Shown piece by piece: positions 1 through 9,697 of a DNA stretch of 64,000 bases. Below the pieces are notes generated by a model. That model saw nothing but the letters and a program-made list of their open reading frames with translations, searched no databases and had not been told where the DNA came from. Made by a program: the position numbers and the translations under genes. The DNA is from Candidatus Fluviicola riflensis (GTDB lineage: Bacteria; Bacteroidota; Bacteroidia; Flavobacteriales_D; Crocinitomicaceae), in NCBI GenBank assembly GCA_002243285.1, contig CP022585.1, positions 2,220,641 through 2,284,640 on the forward strand. Direction: 5' to 3'. Positions within the stretch are counted from its first letter, which is position 1. Each line of letters starts with the position of its first letter.

Positions 1-1703
1 CTGTAATTCCAGCTGTTGCCTTCAATGAAGCCTTGACCACTGGTCGACATCGCATCAAAAGTTGGTTTAAAGGTACCGTCAGCCAGTTTCGGTTGCATAA
101 ATCCTGATGACGCATTAAAATTATTTTGCCAATTGCCTGATCGTGTGATAAACTCGTCGTACACATCCTGCCGGTTGAGTTTTTTAGCCAATTGCGCGAT
201 ACACCAATCGTCGTAAGCATATTCCAGGGTATTGGAAACGGAAATCCCGCTGTTTTCCGCCGGAATAAATCCGCGATCCATATACAAACCAATTCCTTCG
301 TAATTTCGATGTTTGGCTGTGGTAATGCAGGCTTCCAGCGCTTCGTTCGGATCGCCATTGTAAACACCTTTCACCACTGCATCCGCAATAACTGAAACGC
401 TGTGATAACCACTCATACACCAATTATCATTCGAATAATGCGACCAGATGGGCAACATGTGCAGCGCGCTTTGATCATAATGTACCATCATCGATTTCAC
501 CATATCATTGTTCCGCGAAGGTTGAACGATATTGAAGAATGGGTGCAACGCACGGTACGTGTCCCAAATCGAAAACGTGCTGTAATTGGTGAAACCCTCA
601 GCTACATGATTGTCCTGGTCCAACCCACGGTATTCTCCGCTTACATCCGTATAAACCGTCGGACTGATAAACGTGTGGTACATGGCGGTGTAGAAATTCA
701 CCTTCGTATCTTCCGAAGCGTTGATCTTGATTTTGTTTAGTTCGGTATTCCACAGTTGCTGCGCGTCGTTTTTTACACGTTCAAAATCCCAATCCCTGAT
801 TTCAGATTGCATGTTTTCCACTGCATTTTCCTGGCTCACAGACGACAGCGCGAATTTCAGCTTGATTTTCTCTCCTTCTTCTGTTTTAAAATCAAAGTAC
901 AGGCACAACTTCTTCCCTGCCATTTCCGGAAAATTATCGGTTTGATCAAATTTCCCCCAAAATCCCCTGTACGGTTGTTTGGCGTCGTTCTTTTTCTGTC
1001 CGTAATGCATAAACGGTTTTGAAAACGATAGTGCAAAATAAACGGTTCTGGTTCTTGCCCAGCCATTTGTTTGACGGTAACCGGTGATCAGCGTATCGTT
1101 CACCACGCGAACATAGGTCCACACATTCTTGTCATCGTAGTTGTAAATCCCCGACATCAGATCAAAAATAATGTGGCTTTCATCCGATTTCGGAAACGTG
1201 TACTGATGCATTCCAACGCGTGTGGTGGTGGTCATTTCAGCGAGAATGTTGTGGTCGTCGAGTTTCACTTTGTAATAACCCGCTTCTGCAGTTTCATTGG
1301 CATGCGAAAAGGCAGAACGATAACCGCTTTTGGTGTCGGATGCTGTGCCGGGATTCAACTGCAATTTTCCCTGCGTGGGCATGATTAAAAAATCACCGAG
1401 GTCAGAATGCCCGGTTCCGCTGAGGTGCGTGTGGCTGAAACCGACGATTGTTTTGTCTTCATATTTATATCCCGCGCAGTATTTATAAACTTCTCCGTTG
1501 TATTTCCCGTTCAATTCATACGAAATCGTATCCGTTTCAGGACTCAGCTGCACCGCTCCAAACGGTACAGTTGCTCCCGGATACGTATGCCCCATTTTTT
1601 CGGTACCGATAATCGGTTTTACGTATTTCACCAGGTTTTCCTGCGCGTGATAAGTATTCAGCTGAAGCAACAAAATAAAGAATAGCGTTAATCTCATAGT
1701 CAT
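1..1703 (-). CDS. Glycoside hydrolase family 92 alpha-mannosidase (3' end outside window)
   Basis: Secreted exo-acting alpha-mannosidase of family GH92, a calcium-dependent family that trims mannose from N-glycans and yeast mannans. Reading from 1703, the protein starts with a signal peptide (MTMRLTLFFILLL, cleavage near HAQ). It then shows family landmarks: KYVKPIIGTE and YPGATVPFG near the N-terminus, FSHTHLSGTG, and further on MLPIWSHYSNDNWCMSGYHS, SNTLEYAYDDWC and GQGFIEGNSWNY. About 567 codons are present and GH92 proteins usually run to about 750, so roughly a quarter is missing past position 1. An in-frame ATG at 1697 is an alternative start. The gene follows the DUF5723 gene after 27 bases and probably shares a transcript with it and gap. 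I saw no frame disruption in the parts translated by hand. Confidence 0.9.
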   Translation of the reverse strand, partial: MTMRLTLFFILLLQLNTYHAQENLVKYVKPIIGTEKMGHTYPGATVPFGAVQLSPETDTISYELNGKYNGEVYKYCAGYKYEDKTIVGFSHTHLSGTGHSDLGDFLIMPTQGKLQLNPGTASDTKSGYRSAFSHANETAEAGYYKVKLDDHNILAEMTTTTRVGMHQYTFPKSDESHIIFDLMSGIYNYDDKNVWTYVRVVNDTLITGYRQTNGWARTRTVYFALSFSKPFMHYGQKKNDAKQPYRGFWGKFDQTDNFPEMAGKKLCLYFDFKTEEGEKIKLKFALSSVSQENAVENMQSEIRDWDFERVKNDAQQLWNTELNKIKINASEDTKVNFYTAMYHTFISPTVYTDVSGEYRGLDQDNHVAEGFTNYSTFSIWDTYRALHPFFNIVQPSRNNDMVKSMMVHYDQSALHMLPIWSHYSNDNWCMSGYHSVSVIADAVVKGVYNGDPNEALEACITTAKHRNYEGIGLYMDRGFIPAENSGISVSNTLEYAYDDWCIAQLAKKLNRQDVYDEFITRSGNWQNNFNASSGFMQPKLADGTFKPTFDAMSTSGQGFIEGNSWNY

Positions 1704-1730
1704 AAATCGTTTCGGATCAATCGGTTCAGA

Positions 1731-3179
1731 TCAATTGTACGCATCACAACCATCTTTCCGACGGCGGATTTGGCCCGGATCGTAATCGCGGCCACCGCGT
1801 TTGTGTGCACGGCATTTCGGATGGTAGAAAATCGGGATTTTCAGATGCGCATAAATATCACCTCCATACAATTTGCTGTTGCCCATCAAATGAAACAACT
1901 TGTCGGTACCAATTGTCAGACAATAAACACGAACCGCGAACCCGATTTGAGGCGTACGGTATTCATACAAACTCAACGGAATGGAAACATCAAAAATGCG
2001 CGATTCATAACGAATCCCGACCATCAATGAGTTAGCTCTTCTTACTCCGAATTTATTGCGACTGATCGGTAATGCCTGAACGATGGCTGCATTCGCATAC
2101 AATCGCGACGCCCACAAGTTGTAATCTCCCTGCACCGAAACGTAAGTCGGCAGATGAATTTTATACGGTTTCTTTACGCGGCCTTCATCAATGTTATCTT
2201 CCTGATTTTGAAAAACATCCAGGATATTATCTTCGTCAACATCTACGTCAGCATAGTTGACCCAATCATACCCTTGAAAGCTGTAGCCGGCAAATTGCAC
2301 ATTTTCTTCTTCAAATTTCACCGACCCAATATCCATAATCGAAAAGCCCAGTTTGTATTTGTAAGGTAAATATCGACAGCCCATTTTTTTTGAATTGGGA
2401 TAATAACTGCTGCAATCCGCCATCATTTTTTGGTACGTAAAGCCGAGGTCAAGCCCCATTCCGCCTTTGGTATAAAGTTGAGGTTCGGGTGTCACCATTC
2501 CGTCGGCATTCAGCTCAAAGACACCGAGTAAGGAATCAGAATACACATTAAAATCCATGTTGTACACATTCGCCGCGGCTCCACCCATCGATAAAAATTT
2601 CTTGATGGAAATTCCACCCATGAGCATATCCCGATGCTTTTTGTAGAATGTATACGCGTAACTCAATTGGATTTCACCGTAATTCACCGATGAAACATAG
2701 ACGTTTTTCAACGAATAATCGATGTTGTGCTGCGGTGTGTATTCGGGAACGCCGTTTTCGATGAATTGCGCTGCATAATCGGGAATTCCACGGACGGAAG
2801 TATAACTTCTGACATTGAAAAACAATCCCGCAGCGTGATCGCCTTGTGACCAGACAGCTGATAAAACCTGCCCGAACGTGCGGTTATACGCATGATATTT
2901 ACGCTTATTCTGATGGTATTGAATATCGTCTTCGTCAAGTCCTTCACCTTCGGTACGGATCACACGCACCCAATTGGTCCCGTTGAGCGAAACAAAATTA
3001 TTATTGGCGTAAGTACCCGCCCCCACAATATGAATATCGAGCCAGGTTTTGGCATCCAGCATCGATGACGGATTCAGGAAAACGCTGTTGGTAGGCGTAT
3101 AATTACTAAACGCAGCCCCGTATTGCTCTTGAGCAAACAATATCTGCGGTACACAACAAAGCAACAGAATCCATTTCAT
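1731..3179 (-). CDS. DUF5723-like outer-membrane/envelope protein
   Basis: 482-residue exported protein with a clear signal peptide (MKWILLLCCVPQILFAQ). The mature N-terminus, with SNYTPTNSVFLNPSSMLDAK followed by WLDIHIVGAG, matches my memory of DUF5723 proteins, a Bacteroidota family predicted to be an outer-membrane beta-barrel related in style to PorP/SprF. Alternating aromatic and polar strands run through the sequence, as expected of a barrel. The C-terminus is basic and Cys-containing (residues ~455-482) instead of ending in an aromatic residue. The start codon directly abuts the stop codon of gap (3180), so translation is probably coupled. The biochemical function is unknown. A link to T9SS or gliding is possible by analogy with PorP/SprF but is not shown. 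Confidence 0.75.
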   Translation of the reverse strand: MKWILLLCCVPQILFAQEQYGAAFSNYTPTNSVFLNPSSMLDAKTWLDIHIVGAGTYANNNFVSLNGTNWVRVIRTEGEGLDEDDIQYHQNKRKYHAYNRTFGQVLSAVWSQGDHAAGLFFNVRSYTSVRGIPDYAAQFIENGVPEYTPQHNIDYSLKNVYVSSVNYGEIQLSYAYTFYKKHRDMLMGGISIKKFLSMGGAAANVYNMDFNVYSDSLLGVFELNADGMVTPEPQLYTKGGMGLDLGFTYQKMMADCSSYYPNSKKMGCRYLPYKYKLGFSIMDIGSVKFEEENVQFAGYSFQGYDWVNYADVDVDEDNILDVFQNQEDNIDEGRVKKPYKIHLPTYVSVQGDYNLWASRLYANAAIVQALPISRNKFGVRRANSLMVGIRYESRIFDVSIPLSLYEYRTPQIGFAVRVYCLTIGTDKLFHLMGNSKLYGGDIYAHLKIPIFYHPKCRAHKRGGRDYDPGQIRRRKDGCDAYN

Positions 3180-4190
3180 TTAACCCAAGTTACCCATTTT
3201 TATGGCTAAATCAACCAATCTGTTCGAATATCCGGCTTCATTATCGTACCAACCCACAACTTTCACCATATTTCCTACCACCGAAGTGAGGTCACTATCG
3301 AAAATACAGGAATTGGAATCCCCAACAATATCAACCGATACAATCGGATCAGCGGTGTAACGCAGGTAATTTTTCAACGGACCGTTTGAGGCATCCAAAA
3401 ATGCTTTGTTGATCGTTTCGACCGAAACAGGATTGTGAACAATCAGTGTAAGATCCGTGAGTGAACCATCCGGAACCGGAACGCGCATACCGCAGCCACC
3501 GATCAAACCATCTAATTCAGGAAAAATACGTGATAATGCTTTGGCAGCACCGGTTGTAGTCGGAACGATAGACATAGCAGCCGCACGTGCTCTGCGCAAG
3601 TCTTTATGCGGACTATCGTGCAAACGCTGATCAGTAGTATAACTGTGAATGGTAGTAATGTAAGCGCTTTCAATTTCAGAGATCTCACGCATTACCGCGA
3701 TCAATGGCGCGGCAGAATTGGTGGTACAGGAAGCATTACTCACTATAATATCCGCTGCGGAAAGACGATCATCGTTCACCCCCATTACGATATTGAGAAT
3801 GTCTTCGCCTTCTGATGGAGCGCTTAAAATGACTTTCTTCGCGCCGCCAACCAAATGTTGTTCGGCTTTTTCTTTTGTCAGAAATAATCCGGTTGATTCT
3901 ATGACCATATCTACTCCCAAATCAGCCCATGGAATATCAGCGGGAGATTTGTATTGGGTAAATCGGATTGATCGTTGATTATCGGTGGTGAGTACATCGC
4001 CTTCGATGGTAAAGGATTGCTTCAACCGGCCATGAATACTATCGTATTTAAGTAAATGTGACAACGTTCCGATGGGTGCCAGATCGTTTACCACAACCAC
4101 TTCGATGTCTGAACGCTCCAAACACAAGCGTGTAAAATAACGCCCGATTCTGCCAAATCCGTTTACTCCTACTCTTAATTTTTCTGCCAT
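3180..4190 (-). CDS. gap: Type I glyceraldehyde-3-phosphate dehydrogenase
   Basis: Glycolytic/gluconeogenic NAD(P)-dependent GAPDH that interconverts glyceraldehyde-3-phosphate and 1,3-bisphosphoglycerate in the cytoplasm. The 336 residues match the usual length. The Rossmann motif GFGRIGR is at 11-17, the catalytic Cys155 lies in SNASCTTN, the catalytic-base His182 is in TTIHSYTTDQ, and the C-terminal WYDNEAGYSNR motif is present. The stop codon lies directly against the start of the DUF5723 gene, and GH92 follows, so a housekeeping enzyme leads an envelope/glycan operon. Many Bacteroidota carry more than one gap, so this copy need not be the main glycolytic one. The upstream stretch holds TAATTTTC about 18 bases after a TTG, one mismatch from the Bacteroidota promoter consensus. 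Confidence 0.97.
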   Translation of the reverse strand: MAEKLRVGVNGFGRIGRYFTRLCLERSDIEVVVVNDLAPIGTLSHLLKYDSIHGRLKQSFTIEGDVLTTDNQRSIRFTQYKSPADIPWADLGVDMVIESTGLFLTKEKAEQHLVGGAKKVILSAPSEGEDILNIVMGVNDDRLSAADIIVSNASCTTNSAAPLIAVMREISEIESAYITTIHSYTTDQRLHDSPHKDLRRARAAAMSIVPTTTGAAKALSRIFPELDGLIGGCGMRVPVPDGSLTDLTLIVHNPVSVETINKAFLDASNGPLKNYLRYTADPIVSVDIVGDSNSCIFDSDLTSVVGNMVKVVGWYDNEAGYSNRLVDLAIKMGNLG

Positions 4191-4256
4191 GATTTCCCTT
4201 GTTGGTTGTGCAGCGAAAATTAATCAAAAGAAAGGGATTGCAATCGTTAACGAAAT

Positions 4257-4290
4257 AAAAAAACCGATTTGCCATCTGACAAATCGGTTT
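4257..4290 (-). terminator. Rho-independent terminator after the 813-residue T9SS gene
   Basis: On the minus strand an 11-base stem AAACCGATTTG / CAAATCGGTTT with an 8-base loop is followed by a T-run. It sits 22 bases past the stop of the 4312-6753 gene and upstream of gap. Confidence 0.85.
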
Positions 4291-4311
4291 CGGTTTCTTT
4301 GGTATTTAAAA

Positions 4312-6753
4312 TCAATGATATACCTGTACAAATCCTTGTTTGGTGAGTTCTTCTCCGCTTTCCAATTCGGCTTTGATCATGTAGAAATACGTTCCTTCAT
4401 CCACCAGATCACCACCTTTGGTTTTTCCGTCCCAACCACCTGCGGGATCAGTGTATTCGTAGATGAGATTTCCCCAGCGATTCAAAATTGTACACTCAAA
4501 CGTTTTAACGCCTTCGTATTCGATGAAGAAGATATTGTTGCCATTCAGTGAACTCAGCGTGATGATATTCGGAACTGCAATGTCACAAACCTTATTTCCA
4601 ATCGTTGCCGTATCAGAATGCGTGTAGCATTCATTGGATGTTGTCACAATATAATCACCCGGACTCAACACAGTTATCGAAGGACCTGACTCACCGGTAT
4701 TCCATGAATAATTCAAAATACTTGGTTGCTGCGAGGCATTGATTGTATGAGAAACACCGACGCACAAAATGGTATCATTCACTTGTGTATACACACTTCC
4801 CGGGTAAAAAATTTCCGAACTAATAGCCGTTCCACAGGCATTATCCGTAAACGTGACGGTATAGGTTCCCGGTACAGATGTCCAGATCGAAGGATTGAGT
4901 GCAGTGTTGGAAGGATTAAAATGAACACAAGTATCTGATGCTGTCCAAACACCACCCGCGAAAGCCGTTGTTCCCTGTGCGTTGAAGTTTTGGAAACAAG
5001 CCAATGTATCCGGGAAGATTGTTGGTTGCGGCAATGTGAAAATGATCACTGTTGTATCGTATGAACAACCAAAATCATCCGTTACGTTATACGTATAACT
5101 ATGTGAGCCAGGTGTATCTGGAATCACAACGATTGCCGTATCAGTTTGCCCGGAAACAATTGTCGGATCACTTGTCCAGAAATCGGTTACAATCTCATTT
5201 TGGTACGTTTCAGGTTCCGGATACAAAGCAGCATCGAAGTTGATCGTCCATTGGAAAATGTATCCGTCATCCACACCCTGATTATCCTGAACGGTTACTG
5301 TCCATGGGCCGTCGAGCGGACAACCGATAAAGTCGGAGAACGAACCATCCGGTGCGTACACAAAACTTGGGTCCATCGACTGGAAACCGTAATCGTTTGT
5401 AATTACATTGGTTCCTGCAATCGCATTGGCACAAATTGACGTGGTCGTTGCGTTTACTTCTGAGAAACAATAGGTCCAGGTTGGAGTTCCCGGAGCGCCG
5501 CCATCAAGATTGGTGTCATTTCCTAAAAATGTACCGATACCATTACCGCATCCACCGGCTATCAATCCGCCGGCCTGGTTAAAGGCATTCATGAGCGAGA
5601 CCGTGGTACCATTCGGACAGGTCAGTGCAATTTCGATATCACCGATATACGAGTGTTCAATATCAAGGCAAATAGATGTAATGTCGTTCGGGCTGGTAAC
5701 CGTTCCGCCGTTCAATCCGGTAATTCCGATTGTTGTTTCATACTGAACTCCCGTACCATCCGGCAAAGGTGTCAAGCCGGCAAAAACACCACCGATCCCA
5801 AAAGATCCAGGAGGAACTTCAACTCCAACAGTATCTGTTGGCGTCACACCACCGATCAATTCCGTTTGCAAACCAAGACATACCGTATCATCGATAGGCC
5901 CGGTTCCGGCAAAAATCGGCAACTGAGAAACCCTTACTTTACAGGTAATTCGAGCAGGTTGCGGGAACGGATCCAAAATTCGTAAATCAACAAAATAACC
6001 CTGACGTGCAGGTGGTAAGAACCATAATGAATCATCTTCATTGGAGAAAACGCCTACACCGCCGATTGTCCAGGTATAATCACAGTTATTTGCATTTTGA
6101 GAATATCCTGTTCCTGTATTTTCAAATGAATAAGGAAATACTGGCTTGGCGACCAATAAGATTGAATCACCCAAACAAACATCCACATATCCGGTATCTA
6201 TCGGATTCATGATATTCGGGCCTACTCCATTCACTCCACCTACAAAAGCTTCCAAATGCGGGTAAAATGGCTGTGCAAGATCACCGCAAGCAACATTGGC
6301 AACCCAACCTGTACCTTCATTTGCACCATCAGAAACAAAACGAACAGTCAAACAACCGGAAGGATTATTCACAAAGGAAGCCTGCACGTTGAAGCCATTG
6401 ATGTTTGTTGCAGAATTGTAAGCTCCCAACAACGGAGCAGTGATATCCGGACCGTCATAAATATAAAGTGTATCCGTCGGATCGATATTGAACTCAAACC
6501 CGATATTGGTAGCAAACGTGATCGATACTTTTGATCCCATGGCCAGGTTCGGGCAAAACGTAATTGTTTCGTCCATATTCGGAAGGTAATTTCCTCCCAT
6601 GTCCACAAAATTGGTCGTAGAAGCAACAGCTAATGAATCGCAGTTTAACGGGTTCGCTACATCAAAATCATTGTCATAAATAGACATCTGTGCCTGAGAT
6701 TGCAAACTGAACAATCCGGCAAAAGCAACCAGCGTGAGTAATTTCTTTTTCAT
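4312..6753 (-). CDS. T9SS type B surface protein with CUB-like and P domains (cassette copy B)
   Basis: 813-residue secreted protein. It has a signal peptide (MKKKLLTLVAFAGLFSLQSQAQ), a CUB-like domain at about 60-155 (YIYDGPD...GWVANVACG), and Ig-like regions rich in V and T. A proprotein-convertase P domain spans about 320-500 (ICLDIEHSYIGDIEIALTCP, WTVTVQDN, DDGYIFQW). The C-terminus from about 728 is a T9SS type B / gliding-motility sorting domain (CTILNRWGNLIYEY, GGWDGKTKGG, GTYFYMIKA). Such domains direct export through T9SS and attachment to the cell surface. P and CUB domains often mediate protein or glycan contacts, but no catalytic domain is visible. It is a close paralogue of 7265-9691, nearly identical by eye in the last ~250 residues. 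The small secreted gene lies 9 bases upstream and a terminator follows. Confidence 0.9.
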   Translation of the reverse strand: MKKKLLTLVAFAGLFSLQSQAQMSIYDNDFDVANPLNCDSLAVASTTNFVDMGGNYLPNMDETITFCPNLAMGSKVSITFATNIGFEFNIDPTDTLYIYDGPDITAPLLGAYNSATNINGFNVQASFVNNPSGCLTVRFVSDGANEGTGWVANVACGDLAQPFYPHLEAFVGGVNGVGPNIMNPIDTGYVDVCLGDSILLVAKPVFPYSFENTGTGYSQNANNCDYTWTIGGVGVFSNEDDSLWFLPPARQGYFVDLRILDPFPQPARITCKVRVSQLPIFAGTGPIDDTVCLGLQTELIGGVTPTDTVGVEVPPGSFGIGGVFAGLTPLPDGTGVQYETTIGITGLNGGTVTSPNDITSICLDIEHSYIGDIEIALTCPNGTTVSLMNAFNQAGGLIAGGCGNGIGTFLGNDTNLDGGAPGTPTWTYCFSEVNATTTSICANAIAGTNVITNDYGFQSMDPSFVYAPDGSFSDFIGCPLDGPWTVTVQDNQGVDDGYIFQWTINFDAALYPEPETYQNEIVTDFWTSDPTIVSGQTDTAIVVIPDTPGSHSYTYNVTDDFGCSYDTTVIIFTLPQPTIFPDTLACFQNFNAQGTTAFAGGVWTASDTCVHFNPSNTALNPSIWTSVPGTYTVTFTDNACGTAISSEIFYPGSVYTQVNDTILCVGVSHTINASQQPSILNYSWNTGESGPSITVLSPGDYIVTTSNECYTHSDTATIGNKVCDIAVPNIITLSSLNGNNIFFIEYEGVKTFECTILNRWGNLIYEYTDPAGGWDGKTKGGDLVDEGTYFYMIKAELESGEELTKQGFVQVYH

Positions 6754-6762
6754 AGCGGCCGT

Positions 6763-7134
6763 TTATAGTTTTTGTAGTGTAAGCGCATAAGATATACGCA
6801 GGCGATAAAGCGATTCGGCTTTTAGAATGGTATTCGTACCCGAGATTTGAAAATACTGTGTCTCTTCTTCTTTCAACTGAATGTCATAATCAACGTAAGA
6901 TGCCGCTTTAGTTGAAGATGGTTTTACTTCACCTGAGAGCACATACTGACTTGATTTTCCTTCTACCACTTCAATCACCGATAAAGCATTCTTCAGGCAA
7001 TAAGTTTCAAAAGTGGTTTCTGGGGAATCTGAACGTTTTGAATCTCTTGAAACGGATGTTTTATTGAGTGGTTGCTGGGCGTTTGAGTAGCAACTGACCA
7101 CCAATAAAATAGCGAGAGAGCAGAGTGTTTTCAT
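6763..7134 (-). CDS. Small secreted protein, cassette copy B
   Basis: About 123 residues from the ATG at 7134. The reading frame is open upstream to 7254, but only the 7134 start gives a signal peptide (MKTLCSLAILLVVSCYSNAQ). The mature part is Ser/Thr/Lys-rich and ends in ETQYFQISGTNTILKAESLY, which matches NQYFRITGTEKMLMVKSVF in the protein at 9698-10072. The two are therefore paralogues, each preceding an ~810-residue T9SS protein. No known domain is recognised. The constant pairing suggests a chaperone-like, anchoring or accessory role for the large partner; that is inference. The gene ends 9 bases before its partner. Confidence 0.8.
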   Translation of the reverse strand: MKTLCSLAILLVVSCYSNAQQPLNKTSVSRDSKRSDSPETTFETYCLKNALSVIEVVEGKSSQYVLSGEVKPSSTKAASYVDYDIQLKEEETQYFQISGTNTILKAESLYRLRISYALTLQKL

Positions 7135-7212
7135 AGTTGTTGTTTTAATCCTAGACCACCAATTAGGTGAAATAGTTGCGCCAATATAAAAATAAAACCG
7201 TTTTAGTAAGCA

Positions 7213-7243
7213 CAAAAAAGCCGATAAGTTTTGACTCATCGGC
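7213..7243 (-). terminator. Rho-independent terminator after cassette copy A
   Basis: Minus-strand stem GCCGATGAGT / ACTTATCGGC (one mismatch) with a 4-base loop, followed by TTTTTT. It lies between the stop at 7265 and the start at 7134, so the two cassettes probably form separate transcription units. Confidence 0.8.
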
Positions 7244-7264
7244 TTCTTTAGCAATTGATTATGT

Positions 7265-9691
7265 TTATCTGTAAACCTGAACGAAGCCTTGTTTGTTTAA
7301 CTCTTCACCACTTTCCAATGTTGCTTTGATGGTGTAGAAATACGTTCCGTCTTCAACGAAGTCGCCACCTTTGGTTCTTCCGTCCCATCCGCCTGCCGGA
7401 TCATCATACTCGTAAATTGTATGCCCCCAACGGTTGACAATCGTACATTCAAACTCACTTACACCTTCGTATTCAACAAAGAATATATTGTTTCCGTTTA
7501 ACGAACTAAGCGTAATGATGTTCGGAACAGCAATGTCACACACTTTGTTACCAATTGTTGCCGTATCTGAATGTGTATAACACTCATTCGTAACAGTAAC
7601 GATGTAATCTCCCGGACTCGCGACAGAAATAGAAGGACCCGATTCACCGGTGTTCCAGCTGTAATCGAGGATACTTGGATTTTGTTGAGCGTTGATCACG
7701 TAACTTGCGCCAACGCATATAATCGTATCGAGCACCTGTGTGTAAACGCCTGCCGGGTAATAAATATCTGCCGTTAACACCGTTCCACATGCGTTATCAG
7801 TAAACGTGACCGTATAAGTTCCCGGAACGGTTGTGGATATCGAAGGATTCAGCACATTCGGAGAAGGGCTAAAGTGAATACATGTATCAACAGCCGACCA
7901 AACACCGCCATCGAAAGCAGTCGTTCCCTGAACGTTGAAATTCTGGTAACAAGCCAATGTATCCGGGAAAATTGTTGGTTGAGGAAGTGTGTACAAAATA
8001 ACTGTTGTATCATAGCTGCAACCGAAATCGTCTGTTACATTGTACGTATAACTGTGTGGACCCGGAGTTGTAGGAATTACGACAATCGCCGTGTCACCTT
8101 GACCAGCAACAATCGTTGGATCGTTTGACCAGAAGTCTGACACAATAACGTTTTGGTATCCTGCCAATCCCGGTTGCAATGACGGATCGAAATACAATCC
8201 CCATTCGAAGATATACCCATCATCAATTCCAAGATTATCCTGAACAATAATCGTCCAGTCGCCGTTTACCGGACATCCGATAAAATCATCGAAATTTCCA
8301 TCGGGTAAATAAACACCATTCGGGTTCATGGATTGATTCCCCGGAGTAACGGTTGTAGCCACCGTGTTTCCGGCTGCCAATTCATCTCCCATTGTCTGGA
8401 AGTCGTTGAACAATGTTGAGAAACAGTACGTCCACCCGATTCCCGGCACACCATTACCATTAATATCATCAGCATCACCAAGGAATGTTCCGCCGCCGCC
8501 AAAACCTCCTGGAATAAATCCGGGGTTATAGGAATTCACCAGCGAAACTGTAGTTCCGTTCGGACATTCCAAAGCAATTTCAAGGTCACCCAAATAGGTG
8601 TGTTCCATCGTAATACAAACCTGGTTCAAATCGGTACCGGCACCGATTACTGCGCCATTCGGGAAACCGGTAATAGAAACCGGCGCCTGGTATTGCGCTC
8701 CTGAACCATCAGGCAGGTAAGTCAATCCGGCGAAAGCGCCACCTAAGTTAAATTCTCCACCAGGAATAACTGTTCCTACGGTATCTGTTGGCGTCACACC
8801 TCCGATGAGTTCGGTTTGCTGGCCTAAACAGACAGTATCCTCCAATGGGCCTGTCCCTGCAAATATCGGCAGGATACTCACCCTTACTTTTGAAACAATA
8901 CGGTATGATTGCGGGAAAATATCTGTGATTTTCAAATCGACCAAAAACCCATTTCGCGTTGGTGGTACAAACCAGATTGAATCATTATTCGGGAAGCTCA
9001 TCCCGGCACCACTGATATTCCAGTCATAGACAACATTTGTCAGATTTTGAGAATATCCGTATCCGGTGTTTTCCATTGAATAAGGAAAGATCGGCGTTGC
9101 AACCAATAAGATACTATCACCCAAACACACATCTACAAAACCGGTATCCAACGGACTCAACTCATTCGTAGCTCCATTGTTTACATAAGCTTCCATGTGT
9201 GCTTCAAACGGCTGATTCGGGCTGCCACAGGTAACATTTCCAACCCAACCGGCAGTTTCATTGGCACCATCGGTTACAAACACTACTGTTAAACAACCGG
9301 TAGGATTGTTCCAGGTAGCCTGGTGTGTAAATCCGTTGGGATCTGTTCCGCTGTTGTGGGCACCCAATAAAGGATAGGTCGCATCCGGTCCGTCATATAC
9401 ATAAATCGTATCTGAAGGATCTACATCGAACGAAAACCCTGCATTGATAGCGAAAACAATCGTTGCTTTGGTTCCCAATGTCAAATCAGGACAAATAGTG
9501 ATCGTATCGTTGTAGTTAGGTCCGTAGTTTGCCGCACCGCCCTGGTCGAACCAGTTTTGCGCAGAACCATCGCTGTAAACGTCACAGTCCATCGGGTTAT
9601 TCTGTGGAAAACCAGGATCTGACATTGAAAATTGTGACCAACCGGCGCAGGCAAGCATCAAGCTGATTCCGAGGAGTATAAAATTCTTCAT
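7265..9691 (-). CDS. T9SS type B surface protein with CUB-like and P domains (cassette copy A)
   Basis: About 808 residues from ATG 9691; a GTG two codons earlier, directly after the upstream stop, is an alternative. The order is the same as in its paralogue at 4312-6753. A signal peptide (MKNFILLGISLMLACAGWSQ) is followed by a CUB-like domain near 60-155 (YVYDGPDATYPLLGAH, GWVGNVTCG) and an Ig-like stretch. A P domain lies at about 310-515 (VCITMEHTYLGDLEIALECP, DDGYIFEWGLYF), and a T9SS type B sorting domain ends the protein (IVNRWGHTIYEYDD, GGWDGRTKGG, GTYFYTIKA). The middle has diverged more than the C-terminal third. It is immediately preceded by its own small secreted gene and followed by a terminator. 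No catalytic residues are seen; adhesion or surface-layer function is plausible. Confidence 0.9.
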   Translation of the reverse strand: MKNFILLGISLMLACAGWSQFSMSDPGFPQNNPMDCDVYSDGSAQNWFDQGGAANYGPNYNDTITICPDLTLGTKATIVFAINAGFSFDVDPSDTIYVYDGPDATYPLLGAHNSGTDPNGFTHQATWNNPTGCLTVVFVTDGANETAGWVGNVTCGSPNQPFEAHMEAYVNNGATNELSPLDTGFVDVCLGDSILLVATPIFPYSMENTGYGYSQNLTNVVYDWNISGAGMSFPNNDSIWFVPPTRNGFLVDLKITDIFPQSYRIVSKVRVSILPIFAGTGPLEDTVCLGQQTELIGGVTPTDTVGTVIPGGEFNLGGAFAGLTYLPDGSGAQYQAPVSITGFPNGAVIGAGTDLNQVCITMEHTYLGDLEIALECPNGTTVSLVNSYNPGFIPGGFGGGGTFLGDADDINGNGVPGIGWTYCFSTLFNDFQTMGDELAAGNTVATTVTPGNQSMNPNGVYLPDGNFDDFIGCPVNGDWTIIVQDNLGIDDGYIFEWGLYFDPSLQPGLAGYQNVIVSDFWSNDPTIVAGQGDTAIVVIPTTPGPHSYTYNVTDDFGCSYDTTVILYTLPQPTIFPDTLACYQNFNVQGTTAFDGGVWSAVDTCIHFSPSPNVLNPSISTTVPGTYTVTFTDNACGTVLTADIYYPAGVYTQVLDTIICVGASYVINAQQNPSILDYSWNTGESGPSISVASPGDYIVTVTNECYTHSDTATIGNKVCDIAVPNIITLSSLNGNNIFFVEYEGVSEFECTIVNRWGHTIYEYDDPAGGWDGRTKGGDFVEDGTYFYTIKATLESGEELNKQGFVQVYR

Positions 9692-9697
9692 CTGCAC

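Noticed and set aside
184..1685. Several short reading frames on both strands across the first 1.7 kb
   Set aside because: They lie inside the GH92 frame, which runs open from 1703 to the window edge with family motifs; the short frames have no such support.
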